A stretch of 60,194 bases of DNA. It comes from Pseudomonadota bacterium. Its GTDB lineage: Bacteria > Pseudomonadota > Alphaproteobacteria > Acetobacterales > Acetobacteraceae. The stretch lies in contig JAJZBV010000018.1 in NCBI GenBank assembly GCA_021851785.1, positions 1 through 60,194 on the forward strand. The letters run 5' to 3'. The stretch's first letter is position 1, and each line of letters starts with the position of its first letter. Below, piece after piece: positions 43,533-55,223 of the stretch. Under the pieces are notes generated by a model, which saw only the letters and a list, made by a program, of their open reading frames with translations, was not told the DNA's origin and searched no databases. Position numbers and translations under genes: made by a program.

Positions 43533-44276
43533 CTACCTCCGCGCCAAAAACCAGCGCTCGAGCGCGCCGAGCGAGGCATTGATGGCAAGCCCGGCCGCGC
43601 CGAGCAGGACGAGGCAGGCGAACATGCGCGGGATTTGCAGCCGGTAGCCGGCTTCGATCAGGCGGTAGGCGAGGCCGGTCGCGAAGCCGCCGGAGCCGGC
43701 GACGAATTCCGCGACCACCGCGCCGACCAGCGCGAGGCCGCCGGAAATCCGGAGGCCGGCGAGGAAATAGGGCAGCGCCGAGGGGAGCCGCAGGAGCCGG
43801 AGCGTCTGCCAGGTTTTCGCGCCATTGAGGCGGAAGAGATCGAGATATTCCGGCGCGACCGCGGCGAGCCCGGCGGTGGTCGCCGAGAAGACCGGAAAAA
43901 ACGCGATGATGGTGGCACAGACGACGAGGGCGGCGAAGGGATCGCCGACCCAGACGATGATCAGCGGCGCGATGGCGACGATCGGCGTCACCTGCAAGGC
44001 GACCGCCCAGGGCTGGATCGCGGCGCGGAGCAGCGGGGTGGCCGCGACCGCGAGGGCGAGGGCGACGCCGAGGAGGGTCGCCGCGATCAGCGCCGCGAAG
44101 GTCACGGTGAGCGTCGCCGCGAGTGCCGCGAGCAGCCCGCCGGGATCATCGAGAAAGGCGGCGAGGATGGCGAGCGGGCCGGGCACGAGATAGGCCGGCA
44201 CCGCGAGCGCCCGCACCAGCCCCTCCCAGAGCGCGAGTGCCGCGAGGCCGAAAAAGGCGGGTGCGAGGCGGATCAT
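43533..44276 (-). CDS. ABC transporter permease (SsuC/TauC/ThiX type)
   Basis: The 247-residue membrane protein has six hydrophobic segments and the permease EAA-like loop (EYLDLFRLNGAKTWQTLRLLRLPSALP, shown by its key residues EYLD to LPSA). It follows the pattern of nitrate/sulfonate/pyrimidine importers: YLVPGPLAILAAF at the N-terminus and AEFVAGSGGFATGLAY after the loop. The start at 44276 overlaps the ATPase stop as ATGA. It is the last gene of the substrate-binding protein, ATPase, permease operon. Confidence 0.9.
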   Translation of the reverse strand: MIRLAPAFFGLAALALWEGLVRALAVPAYLVPGPLAILAAFLDDPGGLLAALAATLTVTFAALIAATLLGVALALAVAATPLLRAAIQPWAVALQVTPIVAIAPLIIVWVGDPFAALVVCATIIAFFPVFSATTAGLAAVAPEYLDLFRLNGAKTWQTLRLLRLPSALPYFLAGLRISGGLALVGAVVAEFVAGSGGFATGLAYRLIEAGYRLQIPRMFACLVLLGAAGLAINASLGALERWFLARR

Positions 44277-45022
44277 GCCGGCGCCCCCTGGCGATGGCTT
44301 TCCTCGAGGCGCCTTGTGAGGGTCGCGACCAGGGCGGCATAGGCGGGATCGAGCCGGCGCGCCGGCCCGGCCGGGAGATCGGCGGCGATTTCGCCGGCGA
44401 TCCGCCCCGGGCGCGCGCTCATGAGAATGACGCGGCGGGCGAGAAACGCCGCCTCGTAGATCGAATGGGTGACGAAGACGATGGTGCAGCCGGCGTCTCG
44501 CCACCAGGCGAGCAGATCGGCTTGCAGCTTGTGGCGGGTGAATTCGTCGAGCGCCGCGAAGGGCTCGTCCATCAGGAGCAGCTTCGGCCGGGTGAGGAGC
44601 GCGCGGGCGATCGAGACCCGCATCCGCATGCCGCCGGAAAGCTGCGCCGGACGCGCGGTCTCGAACCCCGCGAGCCCGACTTTTGCCAGCGCCTCGGCAA
44701 TGCGCGGCCGCGCCTCGGTGAGCGCCACACCGCGGAGACGAAGCGGGAGATAGACATTTTCCGCGGCACTCGCCCAGGGGAGCAGCGTCGGATCCTGGAA
44801 GACGAAGCCGATCTCACCGGAAGCGGGCGGCGCGCCGCGCCAGGAAACCCGGCCGTGATCCGGGCGATCGAGCCCGGCGAGGAGGCGGAGCAGCGTCGAT
44901 TTGCCGCAGCCCGAGGGGCCGAGGAGGGCGATGAAATCGCCCGCCGCGATGGCGAGCGAGACGCCGCGCAAAGCCTCCGTCCCGCTGGCAAAGCGGCGGC
45001 CGACATCTTCGAGGGAGAGCAA
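44273..45022 (-). CDS. ABC transporter ATP-binding protein (SsuB/TauB type)
   Basis: The 249-residue ATPase shows Walker A GPSGCGKST, the Q-loop in GFVFQDPTLLPW, the signature LSGGMRMRVSIARALL, Walker B LLLMDEPFAALDE and the H-loop VTHSIYEAAFLA. LLPWASAAENVYLPL is typical of the nitrate/sulfonate/taurine subfamily. It powers the permease encoded next with ATGA overlap. It starts 14 nt after the substrate-binding protein gene. Confidence 0.92.
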   Translation of the reverse strand: MLSLEDVGRRFASGTEALRGVSLAIAAGDFIALLGPSGCGKSTLLRLLAGLDRPDHGRVSWRGAPPASGEIGFVFQDPTLLPWASAAENVYLPLRLRGVALTEARPRIAEALAKVGLAGFETARPAQLSGGMRMRVSIARALLTRPKLLLMDEPFAALDEFTRHKLQADLLAWWRDAGCTIVFVTHSIYEAAFLARRVILMSARPGRIAGEIAADLPAGPARRLDPAYAALVATLTRRLEESHRQGAPA

Positions 45023-45036
45023 GGGCGGCGATGCGG

Positions 45037-46053
45037 TCAGGGTGATTTCGGCCGCATCTGCAAGCCGACGCCCTTGTCGACGAAGCGGAGCGTGAAAGCG
45101 CCGCGCCAGTCCAGATCCTTGGGATAGAGCCCGGCCTGCTGCATGCTTTGGAAAAATTTCAGCCAGCGCGCCCCGGTCATGGCGCCGATCCCGAGTTTTT
45201 CCGTATCCCCCGAATCGACGATGCCGTGTTGCTTGAGGACCGTCCGCCCGTAATCGAGCAGAGCCTGCGTCATTTCCGGGTTTTCTTTCCGCATCAGTGT
45301 GTTGCCGGGCGTCGGATCGCCATAGAGATAGCTGTACCAGCCCTCGATCGAGGCATCGAGAAAGCGCTGCGCGAGATCGGGCTTATCTTCGGTGAGCTTG
45401 CGGCTGGTCGCGATCAGGCTGGCATAGCCCGCGAACCCGGCATCGGCGATCAGCAGCACCACCGGTTTTTCTCCCGTCGCCGCGGTGATCGAGAACGGTT
45501 CGGAGCCGAGATAGCCCTCCTGGACCGCCGCTTTGTCATGCAGGAACGGCGCCAGATTGAAGGTGTAGGGGCGGATCTGGCTGTCGCTGTAGCCGAATTT
45601 GGCGCGCAGGAAATTCCACCACCCGGCGCGGGTATCGGCGCCGATCATGATCGGCTGGCCGCGGAGGGCGGCGAAACTGTCATGCCCCTGGCCGGGATGG
45701 GCGATGAGCACCGAGGGGTCTTTCTGGAACATCGCCGCGACGGCGACGAAAGGCAGCTTCTGCTGGACGAAGTTGAGGGCGAGGAAGCTGTTGGAGGAGA
45801 TGGTGAAATCGAGCCGCCCGGCGAGCAGGAGCTGGGTCTGGTTCACCTGCGGCCCGCCCTGGCGGATGGTGACGTCGAGCCCGTCCCGGCGATAGACCCC
45901 GCTCGCCAGGGCCTGGTAATAGCCGCCATATTCCGCCTCGGCCTTCCAATCGAGGCCGAACGCGACGTGATCCTCGGCCCATGCCAGCCTTGGTGCGAGC
46001 AGCGCCAAAGCCATCGCCAAACCCGCCGACGCGAAACGCCTGATGATATCCAT
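45037..46053 (-). CDS. ABC transporter substrate-binding protein (NMT1/ThiY-like)
   Basis: The 338-residue periplasmic receptor has a Sec signal (RRFASAGLAMALALLAPRLAWA, cleavage near residue 26). The mature NMT1/THI5-like fold follows: VAFGLDWKAEAEYGGYYQALASGVY, VTIRQGGPQVNQTQLLLAGRLDF and FLHDKAAVQEGYLGSEPFSI. This resembles receptors for hydroxymethylpyrimidine and related pyrimidine precursors more than sulfonate receptors, but the ligand is not certain. The ATG at 46053 is preceded by GGGAGAG. It opens a three-gene import operon and is divergent from the cyclopropane synthase gene. Confidence 0.86.
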   Translation of the reverse strand: MDIIRRFASAGLAMALALLAPRLAWAEDHVAFGLDWKAEAEYGGYYQALASGVYRRDGLDVTIRQGGPQVNQTQLLLAGRLDFTISSNSFLALNFVQQKLPFVAVAAMFQKDPSVLIAHPGQGHDSFAALRGQPIMIGADTRAGWWNFLRAKFGYSDSQIRPYTFNLAPFLHDKAAVQEGYLGSEPFSITAATGEKPVVLLIADAGFAGYASLIATSRKLTEDKPDLAQRFLDASIEGWYSYLYGDPTPGNTLMRKENPEMTQALLDYGRTVLKQHGIVDSGDTEKLGIGAMTGARWLKFFQSMQQAGLYPKDLDWRGAFTLRFVDKGVGLQMRPKSP

Positions 46054-46235
46054 CGCGATTTCTCTCCCTGGTGGCTGCCCGCGGCGCACTGTTCCCGCCC
46101 GGGGGAAAGAAATCAAGGCGCGGCGTCTCACGGGGTGGTGAAAACTTTGACGCCGGCCCCATTTCTGCGCCAAGCTGATGTCACATTAGAGAGAACGATC
46201 CCCTGACCAAGATCCACTGACGAATGGGTGGTGGC

Positions 46236-47477
46236 ATGCGCGCTGTTCTGGATGGTTTTTTGCGGCGAATGATCGCGGAGGGGCAGCTTACGATCCGCTG
46301 GCCCGATGGCACCAGGAGCCGGTATCAGGGCAAGCGTGACGGCCCGGCGGCGGGTCTTGCGATCAACCACAAGGTGGCGATCCGCCGCCTGGTCCTCAAC
46401 CCCTCGCTCGGCCTCGGCGAGGCCTACATGGAGGGGCAGATCGAGCCGCTGGATTGCTCGCTCTTCGCCATGCTCGACGTTCTGGTCCGCAATGCCGAGA
46501 CCAATCTTTCGGCCCATCCCCTGATGCGCCTCCGCGCCGCCGGCGGCTGGCTGCTCCGCCGCGTGGCACAGTTCAACCCGGCGCCGCGAGCGCGGCGCAA
46601 CGTCGCCCATCATTACGATCTCAACGGCCGTCTCTACAGCCTCTTTCTCGATCGCGACCGGCAATATTCCTGCGCCTATTTCCCGGCCGGCAGCGAGACC
46701 CTGGAAGAGGCGCAGACCCTGAAGAAGCGCCATATCGCGGCGAAGCTGCGGCTGGATCGCCCCGGGCTTGCGGTGCTCGATATCGGCAGCGGCTGGGGCG
46801 GGCTCGCGCTGACGCTCGCGCGCGAGTACGGCGCCCGCGTCACCGGCATCACGCTTTCGACCGAACAGCTCACCGAGGCCCGCGCCCGCGCCGCGGCCGA
46901 GGGACTCGCCGACCGGGTGCGCTTCGAATTGGTGGATTATCGCGCCCTCGCCGAACCGTTCGACCGCATCGTTTCGGTCGGCATGTTCGAGCATGTCGGC
47001 GTCGATCACTACCGGCGGTTTTTCACGACGGTGAAGCGCTGTCTCGCACCCGATGGCGTCGCTCTCCTGCATGCCATCGGCCGCGCCGCCGGGCCGGGCA
47101 GCAGCAATCCCTGGCTCGCCAAGTATATTTTTCCGGGCGGCTATTCGCCGGCGCTGAGCGAGGTGGTGCCGCATATCGAGCGCGCCGGCCTCTGGATCAC
47201 CGATATCGAGATCCTCCGCTTGCACTACGCCGAGACCCTTCGCCATTGGCGCCGCCGCTTCGCCGCCAACCGCGATGCCATCGCCGCGCTTTACGATGAC
47301 CGCTTCTGCCGCATGTTCGAATTCTACCTCGCCGGGTCGGAACTCGCTTTCCGCCGTCAGGATCACATGAATTTCCAGATCCAGATGACCCGTTCGCCCT
47401 ACGCCCTGCCGATGGCGCGCGATTACATGTTCGAAAACGAACGCCGGGTGGCGAGCGAAACCGCGCGGCAGGGATAA
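46236..47477 (+). CDS. cfa: Cyclopropane-fatty-acyl-phospholipid synthase
   Basis: It transfers a methylene group from S-adenosylmethionine to unsaturated acyl chains of membrane lipids, which typically raises acid and stress tolerance. The 413-residue protein has the N-terminal lipid-binding part (LGEAYMEGQIEPLDCSLFAM), NVAHHYDLNGRLYSLFLDRDRQYSCAYF, the SAM site VLDIGSGWGGLALTLA, and GMFEHVGVDHYRRFF with the active-site Glu/His region. The ATG at 46236 is preferred over 46224, but neither has a strong ribosome site. It ends convergent with the ligase gene at a 16-bp palindrome. Confidence 0.92.
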   Translation: MRAVLDGFLRRMIAEGQLTIRWPDGTRSRYQGKRDGPAAGLAINHKVAIRRLVLNPSLGLGEAYMEGQIEPLDCSLFAMLDVLVRNAETNLSAHPLMRLRAAGGWLLRRVAQFNPAPRARRNVAHHYDLNGRLYSLFLDRDRQYSCAYFPAGSETLEEAQTLKKRHIAAKLRLDRPGLAVLDIGSGWGGLALTLAREYGARVTGITLSTEQLTEARARAAAEGLADRVRFELVDYRALAEPFDRIVSVGMFEHVGVDHYRRFFTTVKRCLAPDGVALLHAIGRAAGPGSSNPWLAKYIFPGGYSPALSEVVPHIERAGLWITDIEILRLHYAETLRHWRRRFAANRDAIAALYDDRFCRMFEFYLAGSELAFRRQDHMNFQIQMTRSPYALPMARDYMFENERRVASETARQG

Positions 47478-47487
47478 AGCCCCGCCG

Positions 47488-47503
47488 CGCCATCGCGATG
47501 GCG
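47488..47503. terminator. Convergent palindrome without T tract
   Basis: CGCCATCGCGATGGCG is a perfect 16-bp palindrome in the 34-nt gap between the cfa stop and the ligase stop. There is no following T run, so termination strength is doubtful. Confidence 0.35.
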
Positions 47504-47511
47504 GGAGGCGA

Positions 47512-49119
47512 TCAACCGCTGACGCGGGCGCGGAGGCGCTTCTTGTCGAGCTTGCCGACGCTGGTCTTATCGAGGGCCGCGACCAATTCGATCCGCTCCG
47601 GCACGGCAAAGCGCGAAATCGCCCCGCGCGCCGCGGCCGCGACCAGGAATTGCCGCACGCTTTCGGGGTCGAGATCATGCCCGGCCTTGGCGACCACCAG
47701 GGCCACCGGCCGCTCGCCCCATTTCGCGTCGGGAACGCCGATCACCGCGACCTCGCCGACATCCGCGTGGCGCGAGATGAGGTCTTCGAGATCGAGCGAG
47801 GAGACCCATTCGCCGCCGGTCTTGATCACGTCCTTGGCGCGATCGGTGATGCGGAGATAGCCGTCCGCGCCGATCACGCCGATATCGCCGGTATGGAGCC
47901 AGCCGCCGGCCCAGAGCACCTCGCTCGCCGCCTCGTTGCCGACATATCCCGCCGTCAGATGCGGGGCGCGCGCCACCACCTCGCCGGGATGGGCGCCGTC
48001 ATGGGGGAGATCGTTCATCGCCTCGTCGACGATGCGCAACTCCACCAGAACGCTCGGCAGACCCGCCGAGGTGCGGGCGCGAAGCTCATCCTCGCCGGCA
48101 GCGACATCGGGCTTGACCTGGGCGAGCGAGAGCACCGGACAGGTCTCCGACATGCCATAGCCGGCATAGACGTCGATGCCGCGCGCCAGCGCCGCCTCGG
48201 CGAGACCGCGCGGCAAGGCCGAGCCGCCGATGATGACCTGCCAGCCCGAGAGATCGAGCGCGGCGAATTCCGGCGCCGCCAGCAGCATGTTGAGAATGGT
48301 CGGCACGCAATGCGAGAACGTCGCGCCCTCACGCGCGTAAAGGGCCGCGATGGTCGGCGGCGCGTAGCGGCCGGGATAGACCTGCTTCATCCCGGCGAGC
48401 GTCGCGACATAGGGCATGCCCCAGGCGTGGACATGGAACATCGGCGTGAGCGGCATATAGACGGCCTCGCGCGAAAGCCGCCCGTTGCGGCTCGCCAGCA
48501 TGAGATTAGCCATCAGCGTGATGGTGTGCAGCACGATCTGGCGATGGCTGAAGGAGACGCCCTTGGGCAGACCCGTGGTGCCGGTGGTGTAGAACTGCGT
48601 CGCCGTGGTGTTTTCATCGAACTCGGGAAAGACGAAGCCGGGATCGGCGCCGGCGAGCAGCGCCTCGTATTCCCCGGCGCCATCGAAGCCGGGCGGGATC
48701 ATGCCGTCATCGGGCAGCGCGATCAGCGTTTGGAGCTTCGGCAGCCGGGCGCGGATCTGCGCGACCAGCGGGACGAAATCGGGATGCACGAGCAGGATCT
48801 CGGCGCCGCTATGATCGAGCGTATAGGCGAGTTGCTCGGGGGCGAGGCGGGGATTGGCGGTCATCAGGACGGCGCCCAGCATCGGCACCGCGAAATAGCA
48901 TTCGAGATAGCGGTGGCTGTCCCAATCCAGCACCGCGATGCGCATGCCGGGGCGGGCGCCGAGGCGCGTGAGCGCGCTTCCGAGCCGGGCGATTCGGGTG
49001 ATGAATTCCGGGTAGGTGTGGCGACGGAGATCGCGATAGACGATCTCGGCGCCGCTCGCCTGCTGGATCGGTGTGACCAGAAGCTGCTTGATCAAGAGCG
49101 GATAGGCGTGGGCCGGCAT
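47512..49119 (-). CDS. Acyl-CoA synthetase (AMP-forming, medium/long-chain type)
   Basis: The 535-residue adenylate-forming ligase has the P-loop-like TQFYTTGTTGLPKGVSFSH, the A5 region YAGYGMSETCPV, the A7/A8 WLHTGDIGVIGADGYLRITDRAKDVIKTGGEWVSS stretch (key residues TGD and RAKD), and the catalytic Lys in the C-terminal DKTSVGKLDKKRLR. It activates a fatty or aryl acid to its CoA thioester. It follows the two 3-oxoacid CoA-transferase genes on the same strand (49 nt gap), consistent with short- or medium-chain acid use. The exact chain-length preference cannot be read. Confidence 0.92.
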   Translation of the reverse strand: MPAHAYPLLIKQLLVTPIQQASGAEIVYRDLRRHTYPEFITRIARLGSALTRLGARPGMRIAVLDWDSHRYLECYFAVPMLGAVLMTANPRLAPEQLAYTLDHSGAEILLVHPDFVPLVAQIRARLPKLQTLIALPDDGMIPPGFDGAGEYEALLAGADPGFVFPEFDENTTATQFYTTGTTGLPKGVSFSHRQIVLHTITLMANLMLASRNGRLSREAVYMPLTPMFHVHAWGMPYVATLAGMKQVYPGRYAPPTIAALYAREGATFSHCVPTILNMLLAAPEFAALDLSGWQVIIGGSALPRGLAEAALARGIDVYAGYGMSETCPVLSLAQVKPDVAAGEDELRARTSAGLPSVLVELRIVDEAMNDLPHDGAHPGEVVARAPHLTAGYVGNEAASEVLWAGGWLHTGDIGVIGADGYLRITDRAKDVIKTGGEWVSSLDLEDLISRHADVGEVAVIGVPDAKWGERPVALVVAKAGHDLDPESVRQFLVAAAARGAISRFAVPERIELVAALDKTSVGKLDKKRLRARVSG

Positions 49120-49168
49120 CGCGCGTCCTCCCGATTTGTTTCTTCTCGCGCCGCGTTTGCGGCCGCGG

Positions 49169-49822
49169 CTACCAGGCCTTCACATCGGGCGCTGGCCGGA
49201 AATCGGCCGCGGTCTGGGCGCGGATTTCGTCCTCGCGCACGCCAGGGGCGAGATCGGTGAGGATCAGGCCGCCACCGGCGCGATCGACCTTGAACGCGCC
49301 GAGTTCGGTGATGATGGTATCGACGACGCCGGCGCCGGTCAGCGGCAGGGTGCATTCCTTGAGGATTTTCGGCTCGCCGCGCGCGGTATGCTCCATCAGG
49401 ATGACGACGCGCGGCACCCCGGCGACGAGATCCATCGCGCCGCCCATGCCCTTGACCATCTTGCCGGGGATCATCCAGTTGGCGAGATCGCCGTTTTCCG
49501 CGACCTGCAGGGCGCCGAGGATGGAGATGTCGATATGTCCGCCGCGCACCATGGCAAAGGAGGCGGCGCTGTCGAAAATGCTGGAGGTCGGCAGCAGCGT
49601 CACCGTCTGCTTGCCGGCGTTGATGAGATCGGCATCCTCCTCGCCCTCGTACGGAAACGGCCCGATGCCGAAGAGGCCGTTTTCGCTGTGCAGATGGATC
49701 GAAAGCCCTGCCGGGATGTGGTTTGCGACCAGCGTCGGAATCCCGATGCCGAGATTGACGTAGAATCCATCCTCGAGTTCGGCGGCGGCGCGGGCGGCCA
49801 TGTCGTCGCGGGTCCAGGGCAT
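49169..49822 (-). CDS. scoB: 3-oxoacid CoA-transferase subunit B
   Basis: The 217-residue beta subunit of succinyl-CoA:3-ketoacid (or acetoacetate) CoA-transferase carries the catalytic Glu47 in [14 protein letters not shown]. It also has [13 protein letters not shown] and [13 protein letters not shown], all typical. With subunit A, encoded 27 nt upstream, it shuttles CoA between acetoacetate and succinate or another acyl donor. An upstream GAGGAGACG-type site precedes the ATG at 49822. Naming the donor requires biochemistry. Confidence 0.93.
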   Translation of the reverse strand: MPWTRDDMAARAAAELEDGFYVNLGIGIPTLVANHIPAGLSIHLHSENGLFGIGPFPYEGEEDADLINAGKQTVTLLPTSSIFDSAASFAMVRGGHIDISILGALQVAENGDLANWMIPGKMVKGMGGAMDLVAGVPRVVILMEHTARGEPKILKECTLPLTGAGVVDTIITELGAFKVDRAGGGLILTDLAPGVREDEIRAQTAADFRPAPDVKAW

Positions 49823-49849
49823 GAGACGTCTCCTCAGATTCGGGAAAAA

Positions 49850-50560
49850 TCAGGCGGCGCGCTTGCGGGTGGTGCGCTGCTCGATGTGCTTTTCGACGCG
49901 ATCGAGCTTGACCAGGCGCTGGACGAAAATGCCCGGCGTCACGATGGCGTCCGCCGCGATCTCGCCGGGGGCGACGAGATGCTCGACCTCGGCGACCGTG
50001 ACGCGCGCCGCGGTCGCCATGATCGGGTTGAAATTCCGCGCCGTGAGGCGATAGACGAGATTACCCTCGCTATCGCCCTTCCAGGCATGGATGATGGCGA
50101 GATCGGCGAAGAGACCGCGCTCCATGAGATAGGTCTTGCCGTCGAACTCGCGGGTTTCCTTGCCCTTGGCGATCTCGGTGCCGACGCCGGTCGGGGTGAA
50201 GAAGGCGGGAATGCCGGCGCCGCCGGCGCGGATGCGCTCGGCGAGCGTGCCCTGGGGATTGAACTCGATCTCCAACTCCCCGGCGAGGTATTGGCGGGCG
50301 AAGGTCGCGTTCTCGCCGACATAGGAGCTGATCATCTTGCGGATCTGGCGGGTCTGGAGGAGAATCCCGAGGCCGGCGTCGTCGATCCCGGCATTGTTGG
50401 AAACCACCGTGAGCCCCTTGACGCCGGAGTCCCGGATCGCGGCGATCAGGGCGGCGGGAATGCCGCAGAGGCCGAAGCCGCCGGCCATGATCGTCATGTC
50501 GTCACGCAGAAGGCCGGCCAGCGCCGCCGTTGCCTCCGGATAGACTTTATTGACCGCCAT
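49850..50560 (-). CDS. scoA: 3-oxoacid CoA-transferase subunit A
   Basis: The 236-residue alpha subunit has the CoA-binding GGFGLCGIPAALIAA loop, VVSNNAGIDDAGLG and the FNPQGTLAERIRAGGAGIPAFFTPTGVGT block that defines this subunit. It forms the heterodimer with the subunit encoded downstream. It is the first gene of a probable three-gene unit with scoB and the acyl-CoA synthetase. The 112-nt upstream region is shared with divergent uvrB. Confidence 0.93.
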   Translation of the reverse strand: MAVNKVYPEATAALAGLLRDDMTIMAGGFGLCGIPAALIAAIRDSGVKGLTVVSNNAGIDDAGLGILLQTRQIRKMISSYVGENATFARQYLAGELEIEFNPQGTLAERIRAGGAGIPAFFTPTGVGTEIAKGKETREFDGKTYLMERGLFADLAIIHAWKGDSEGNLVYRLTARNFNPIMATAARVTVAEVEHLVAPGEIAADAIVTPGIFVQRLVKLDRVEKHIEQRTTRKRAA

Positions 50561-50672
50561 CGTACCACTCCCCTCGATTGCCTTGGCGCCCTACATAGCG
50601 AAAGCCGCGCCGCTCGACAAAGCCCCCCGCCGCGCCGCCGGCGCTCCCGCCGCAGATCAAGGCCCGTGATCG

Positions 50673-52873
<2,201 letters not shown>

Positions 52874-52874
<1 letters not shown>

Positions 52875-53656
52875 TGAGCGCCTGGCCGATCGCCGCGACC
52901 GTGCCCCGCGTCGCCCTCGTCACCGGCGGGGCAAAACGCCTCGGGCGCGAAATCGCCCTGGCGCTGGCCAAGGAGGGCTTCGCCATCGCGCTCCATTGCC
53001 ACCAGAGCGCCGAGGCGGCCGAGGAAACGGCGGCGGAAATTCGCGGCCTCGGGGTCGAGGTCGCGATCCTGGCCGCCGATCTCGGCCAGGAAGATGCGGT
53101 CGCGGCGCTGCTCGGCCGCGCCGCGGCGGCGCTCGGCCCGGTCGGCGTTCTGGTCAATAACGCCAGCGTCTTCGAGCGCGACGAGTGGGAGAGCGCGACG
53201 CGGGCGAGCTGGGAGGCCCATCTCTTGCCCAATCTTCGCGCCCCGTTCGTGCTCATGCAGCATTTCGCGCGCGACCTGCCGGCGGCGGCGGAGGGGGTGG
53301 TGATCAATCTCCTCGATCAGCGGGTGTGGTCACTGACCCCGCATTTCGTCTCCTATACGGTCTCCAAGGCCGGGCTCTGGGCGCTGACCCAAAGCATGGC
53401 GCTGGCGCTGGCGCCGCGCATCCGGGTCGCCGCGATCGGCCCCGGCCCGACGCTGCCGAGCCCGCGCCAGAGCGAAGCGCAATTCGCCCGCCAGGCGCAG
53501 GCGACGCCGCTCGGCCGCGCCGCCGAGCCGCGCGAAATCGCCCGCGCCGCCCTTGCCATCCTCGCGCTCCCCGCCTTCACCGGCCAGATGCTCGCCCTCG
53601 ATGGCGGCCAGCATCTGCAATGGGGCCCGCCCGCCCCGGCGATGATGGAGGAGTAG
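52874..53656 (+). CDS. SDR-family oxidoreductase (pteridine reductase-like)
   Basis: The 260-residue short-chain dehydrogenase has the cofactor motif VTGGAKRLGREIALALA, the NNAS motif in LVNNASVFERD, and the catalytic YTVSKAGLW (Tyr-x3-Lys). The Arg-rich cofactor motif (TGGAKRLGR) and LLDQRVWSLTPHFVSYTVSK resemble FolM/pteridine reductase-type enzymes, so reduction of a pterin is a reasonable guess. It is translationally coupled to uvrB. That pairing probably reflects shared transcription rather than shared function. Confidence 0.85.
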
Positions 53657-53845
53657 ACGCCCTCCCCGCGATTGTCCTCGGCGGCGAGATACTTCAACGG
53701 TGAAGCGGTTGCCAAGCGGCCGGGGATCGGGCAAAAGATACCTGCCCATAACCATATTGCCGCGCCCCGCCGGGTGGTCGGGAATTCTGGTTGCGGGTCG
53801 ATCGATCTGGGTCAACATAAAAAAACCAAACGGGAGGATTTCGCC

Positions 53846-55216
53846 ATGCATCGCCTCGGCCAGGGCCCATCCTTTACCACTCAATCAGATCTCGGTCAGC
53901 CGGGTGACGGGGATCGAGGCCTCGCCGCCGCTCTGGCGCCAGCCCTGACCCGGCGCGGCCTGCTCACCGCCGCCGGCGCCGGCGCTCTCGCGGCGGCGTC
54001 TCCGCCGGCCTTCGCGCAGGCCGGCGGGGGCTTGAAAATCGGCTTCATCAGCCCGCGCTCGGGGGCTCTCGCGAGCTTCGGCGAAACCGATGGCTACGTG
54101 CTCGATCTCGCGCGGAAGGCGCTGGCCGGAGGTCTCACCGTCAATGGCAAATCCTACCCCGTCGAGATCATCGATCGCGATACGCAGTCCGACCCGGCGC
54201 GCGCCGGGCAGCTCGCGCGGAGCCTGATCAACGATGCCGGCATCGACATGATGCTCACCACCTCGACCCCGGAAGTTGTCAACCCGGTCTCCGACGCCTG
54301 CGAGGCCGCCGGCATGCCCTGCCTCGCGACGGTCATGCCGTGGGAGGCGTGGTATTTCGGCCGTGGCGCCAAGCCCGGCCAGCCCTCGCCGTTCCGCTGG
54401 ACCTATCTGTTCTCCTTCGGGGTCGATCAGTTCGCCGAGTGCTATGTCTCGCAATGGAACAGCAGCGTTCAGACCAACAAGAAGGTCGGCGTGCTCTATC
54501 CCAACGATGCCGACGGCAACGCGATCCGCGCCCATCTCGCGCCGAAGCTCGCCAAGGCCGGGTTCACCATCGTCGATCCCGGCCCCTATGAGGACGGCAC
54601 CACCGATTATTCCGCCCAGATCGCCGTCTTCAAGAAAAACCGCTGCGAGATCTTCAACACCTTCCCGATCCCGCCCGATTTCGCGACCTTCTGGCGCCAG
54701 GCGGCGCAGCAGGGCTATGCGCGCATGGTGAAGATCGTCCAGACGGCGAAAACCGGCCTCTTCCCGTCCTCGATCGAGGCGCTCGGGACGCTCGGCTACA
54801 ACATCGCCAGCGCCACCTACTGGCACCGGGATTTCCCCTATCCCTCGCCGCTCACCGGGGTCAGCGGCACGACGCTCGCCGATGGCTATGAGCAGGCTTC
54901 CGGCAAGCAATGGACGCAGGAACTCGGCGCCTCGATGTCGCTGCTCGATGCCGGCTTCGCGGCGCTTTCGGCGAGCGGCGATCCCAAGGACAAGAAAGCC
55001 GTCGCCGCCGCGCTCAGCCGGCTCAAGACCAAAACCATGGTCGGCGAGATCGATTTCACCCGCGGCCCGGTGCCCAATGTCTTCGCGACCCCGATCATCG
55101 GCGCGCAATGGCTGAAGGCCAAGCCGGGCAGTCGTTTCAAGCTCGATTACGTCATCACCGAGAACGCGACCGATCACAACGTGCCGGTCAAGGCGAAGTT
55201 GGTTCCCTATTCCTGA
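53846..55216 (+). CDS. ABC transporter substrate-binding protein (branched-chain/aromatic acid type)
   Basis: The 456-residue type I periplasmic receptor has a twin-arginine-style signal (LTRRGLLTAAGAGALAAAS, cleavage after AFA near residue 57). The LivJ-like core follows: LKIGFISPRSGALASFGE, the first-lobe DTQSDPARAGQLARSLI, and VGVLYPNDADGNAIRAH. The ATG at 53846 is chosen for GGGAGGA about 7 nt upstream; an extension to 53672 lacks a ribosome site. The unusual acidic/polar lead of about 30 residues before the signal core suggests the true start may be further in. It precedes LivG by 7 nt. With pobA in the same operon, an aromatic acid ligand is plausible. Confidence 0.86.
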   Translation: MHRLGQGPSFTTQSDLGQPGDGDRGLAAALAPALTRRGLLTAAGAGALAAASPPAFAQAGGGLKIGFISPRSGALASFGETDGYVLDLARKALAGGLTVNGKSYPVEIIDRDTQSDPARAGQLARSLINDAGIDMMLTTSTPEVVNPVSDACEAAGMPCLATVMPWEAWYFGRGAKPGQPSPFRWTYLFSFGVDQFAECYVSQWNSSVQTNKKVGVLYPNDADGNAIRAHLAPKLAKAGFTIVDPGPYEDGTTDYSAQIAVFKKNRCEIFNTFPIPPDFATFWRQAAQQGYARMVKIVQTAKTGLFPSSIEALGTLGYNIASATYWHRDFPYPSPLTGVSGTTLADGYEQASGKQWTQELGASMSLLDAGFAALSASGDPKDKKAVAAALSRLKTKTMVGEIDFTRGPVPNVFATPIIGAQWLKAKPGSRFKLDYVITENATDHNVPVKAKLVPYS

Positions 55217-55223
55217 GCCGGGG

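Noticed and set aside
53657-53845. Promoter in the 189-nt gap before the importer operon (TTGCGG with AACATA)
   Set aside because: Both boxes match poorly; I could not call a promoter beyond chance.
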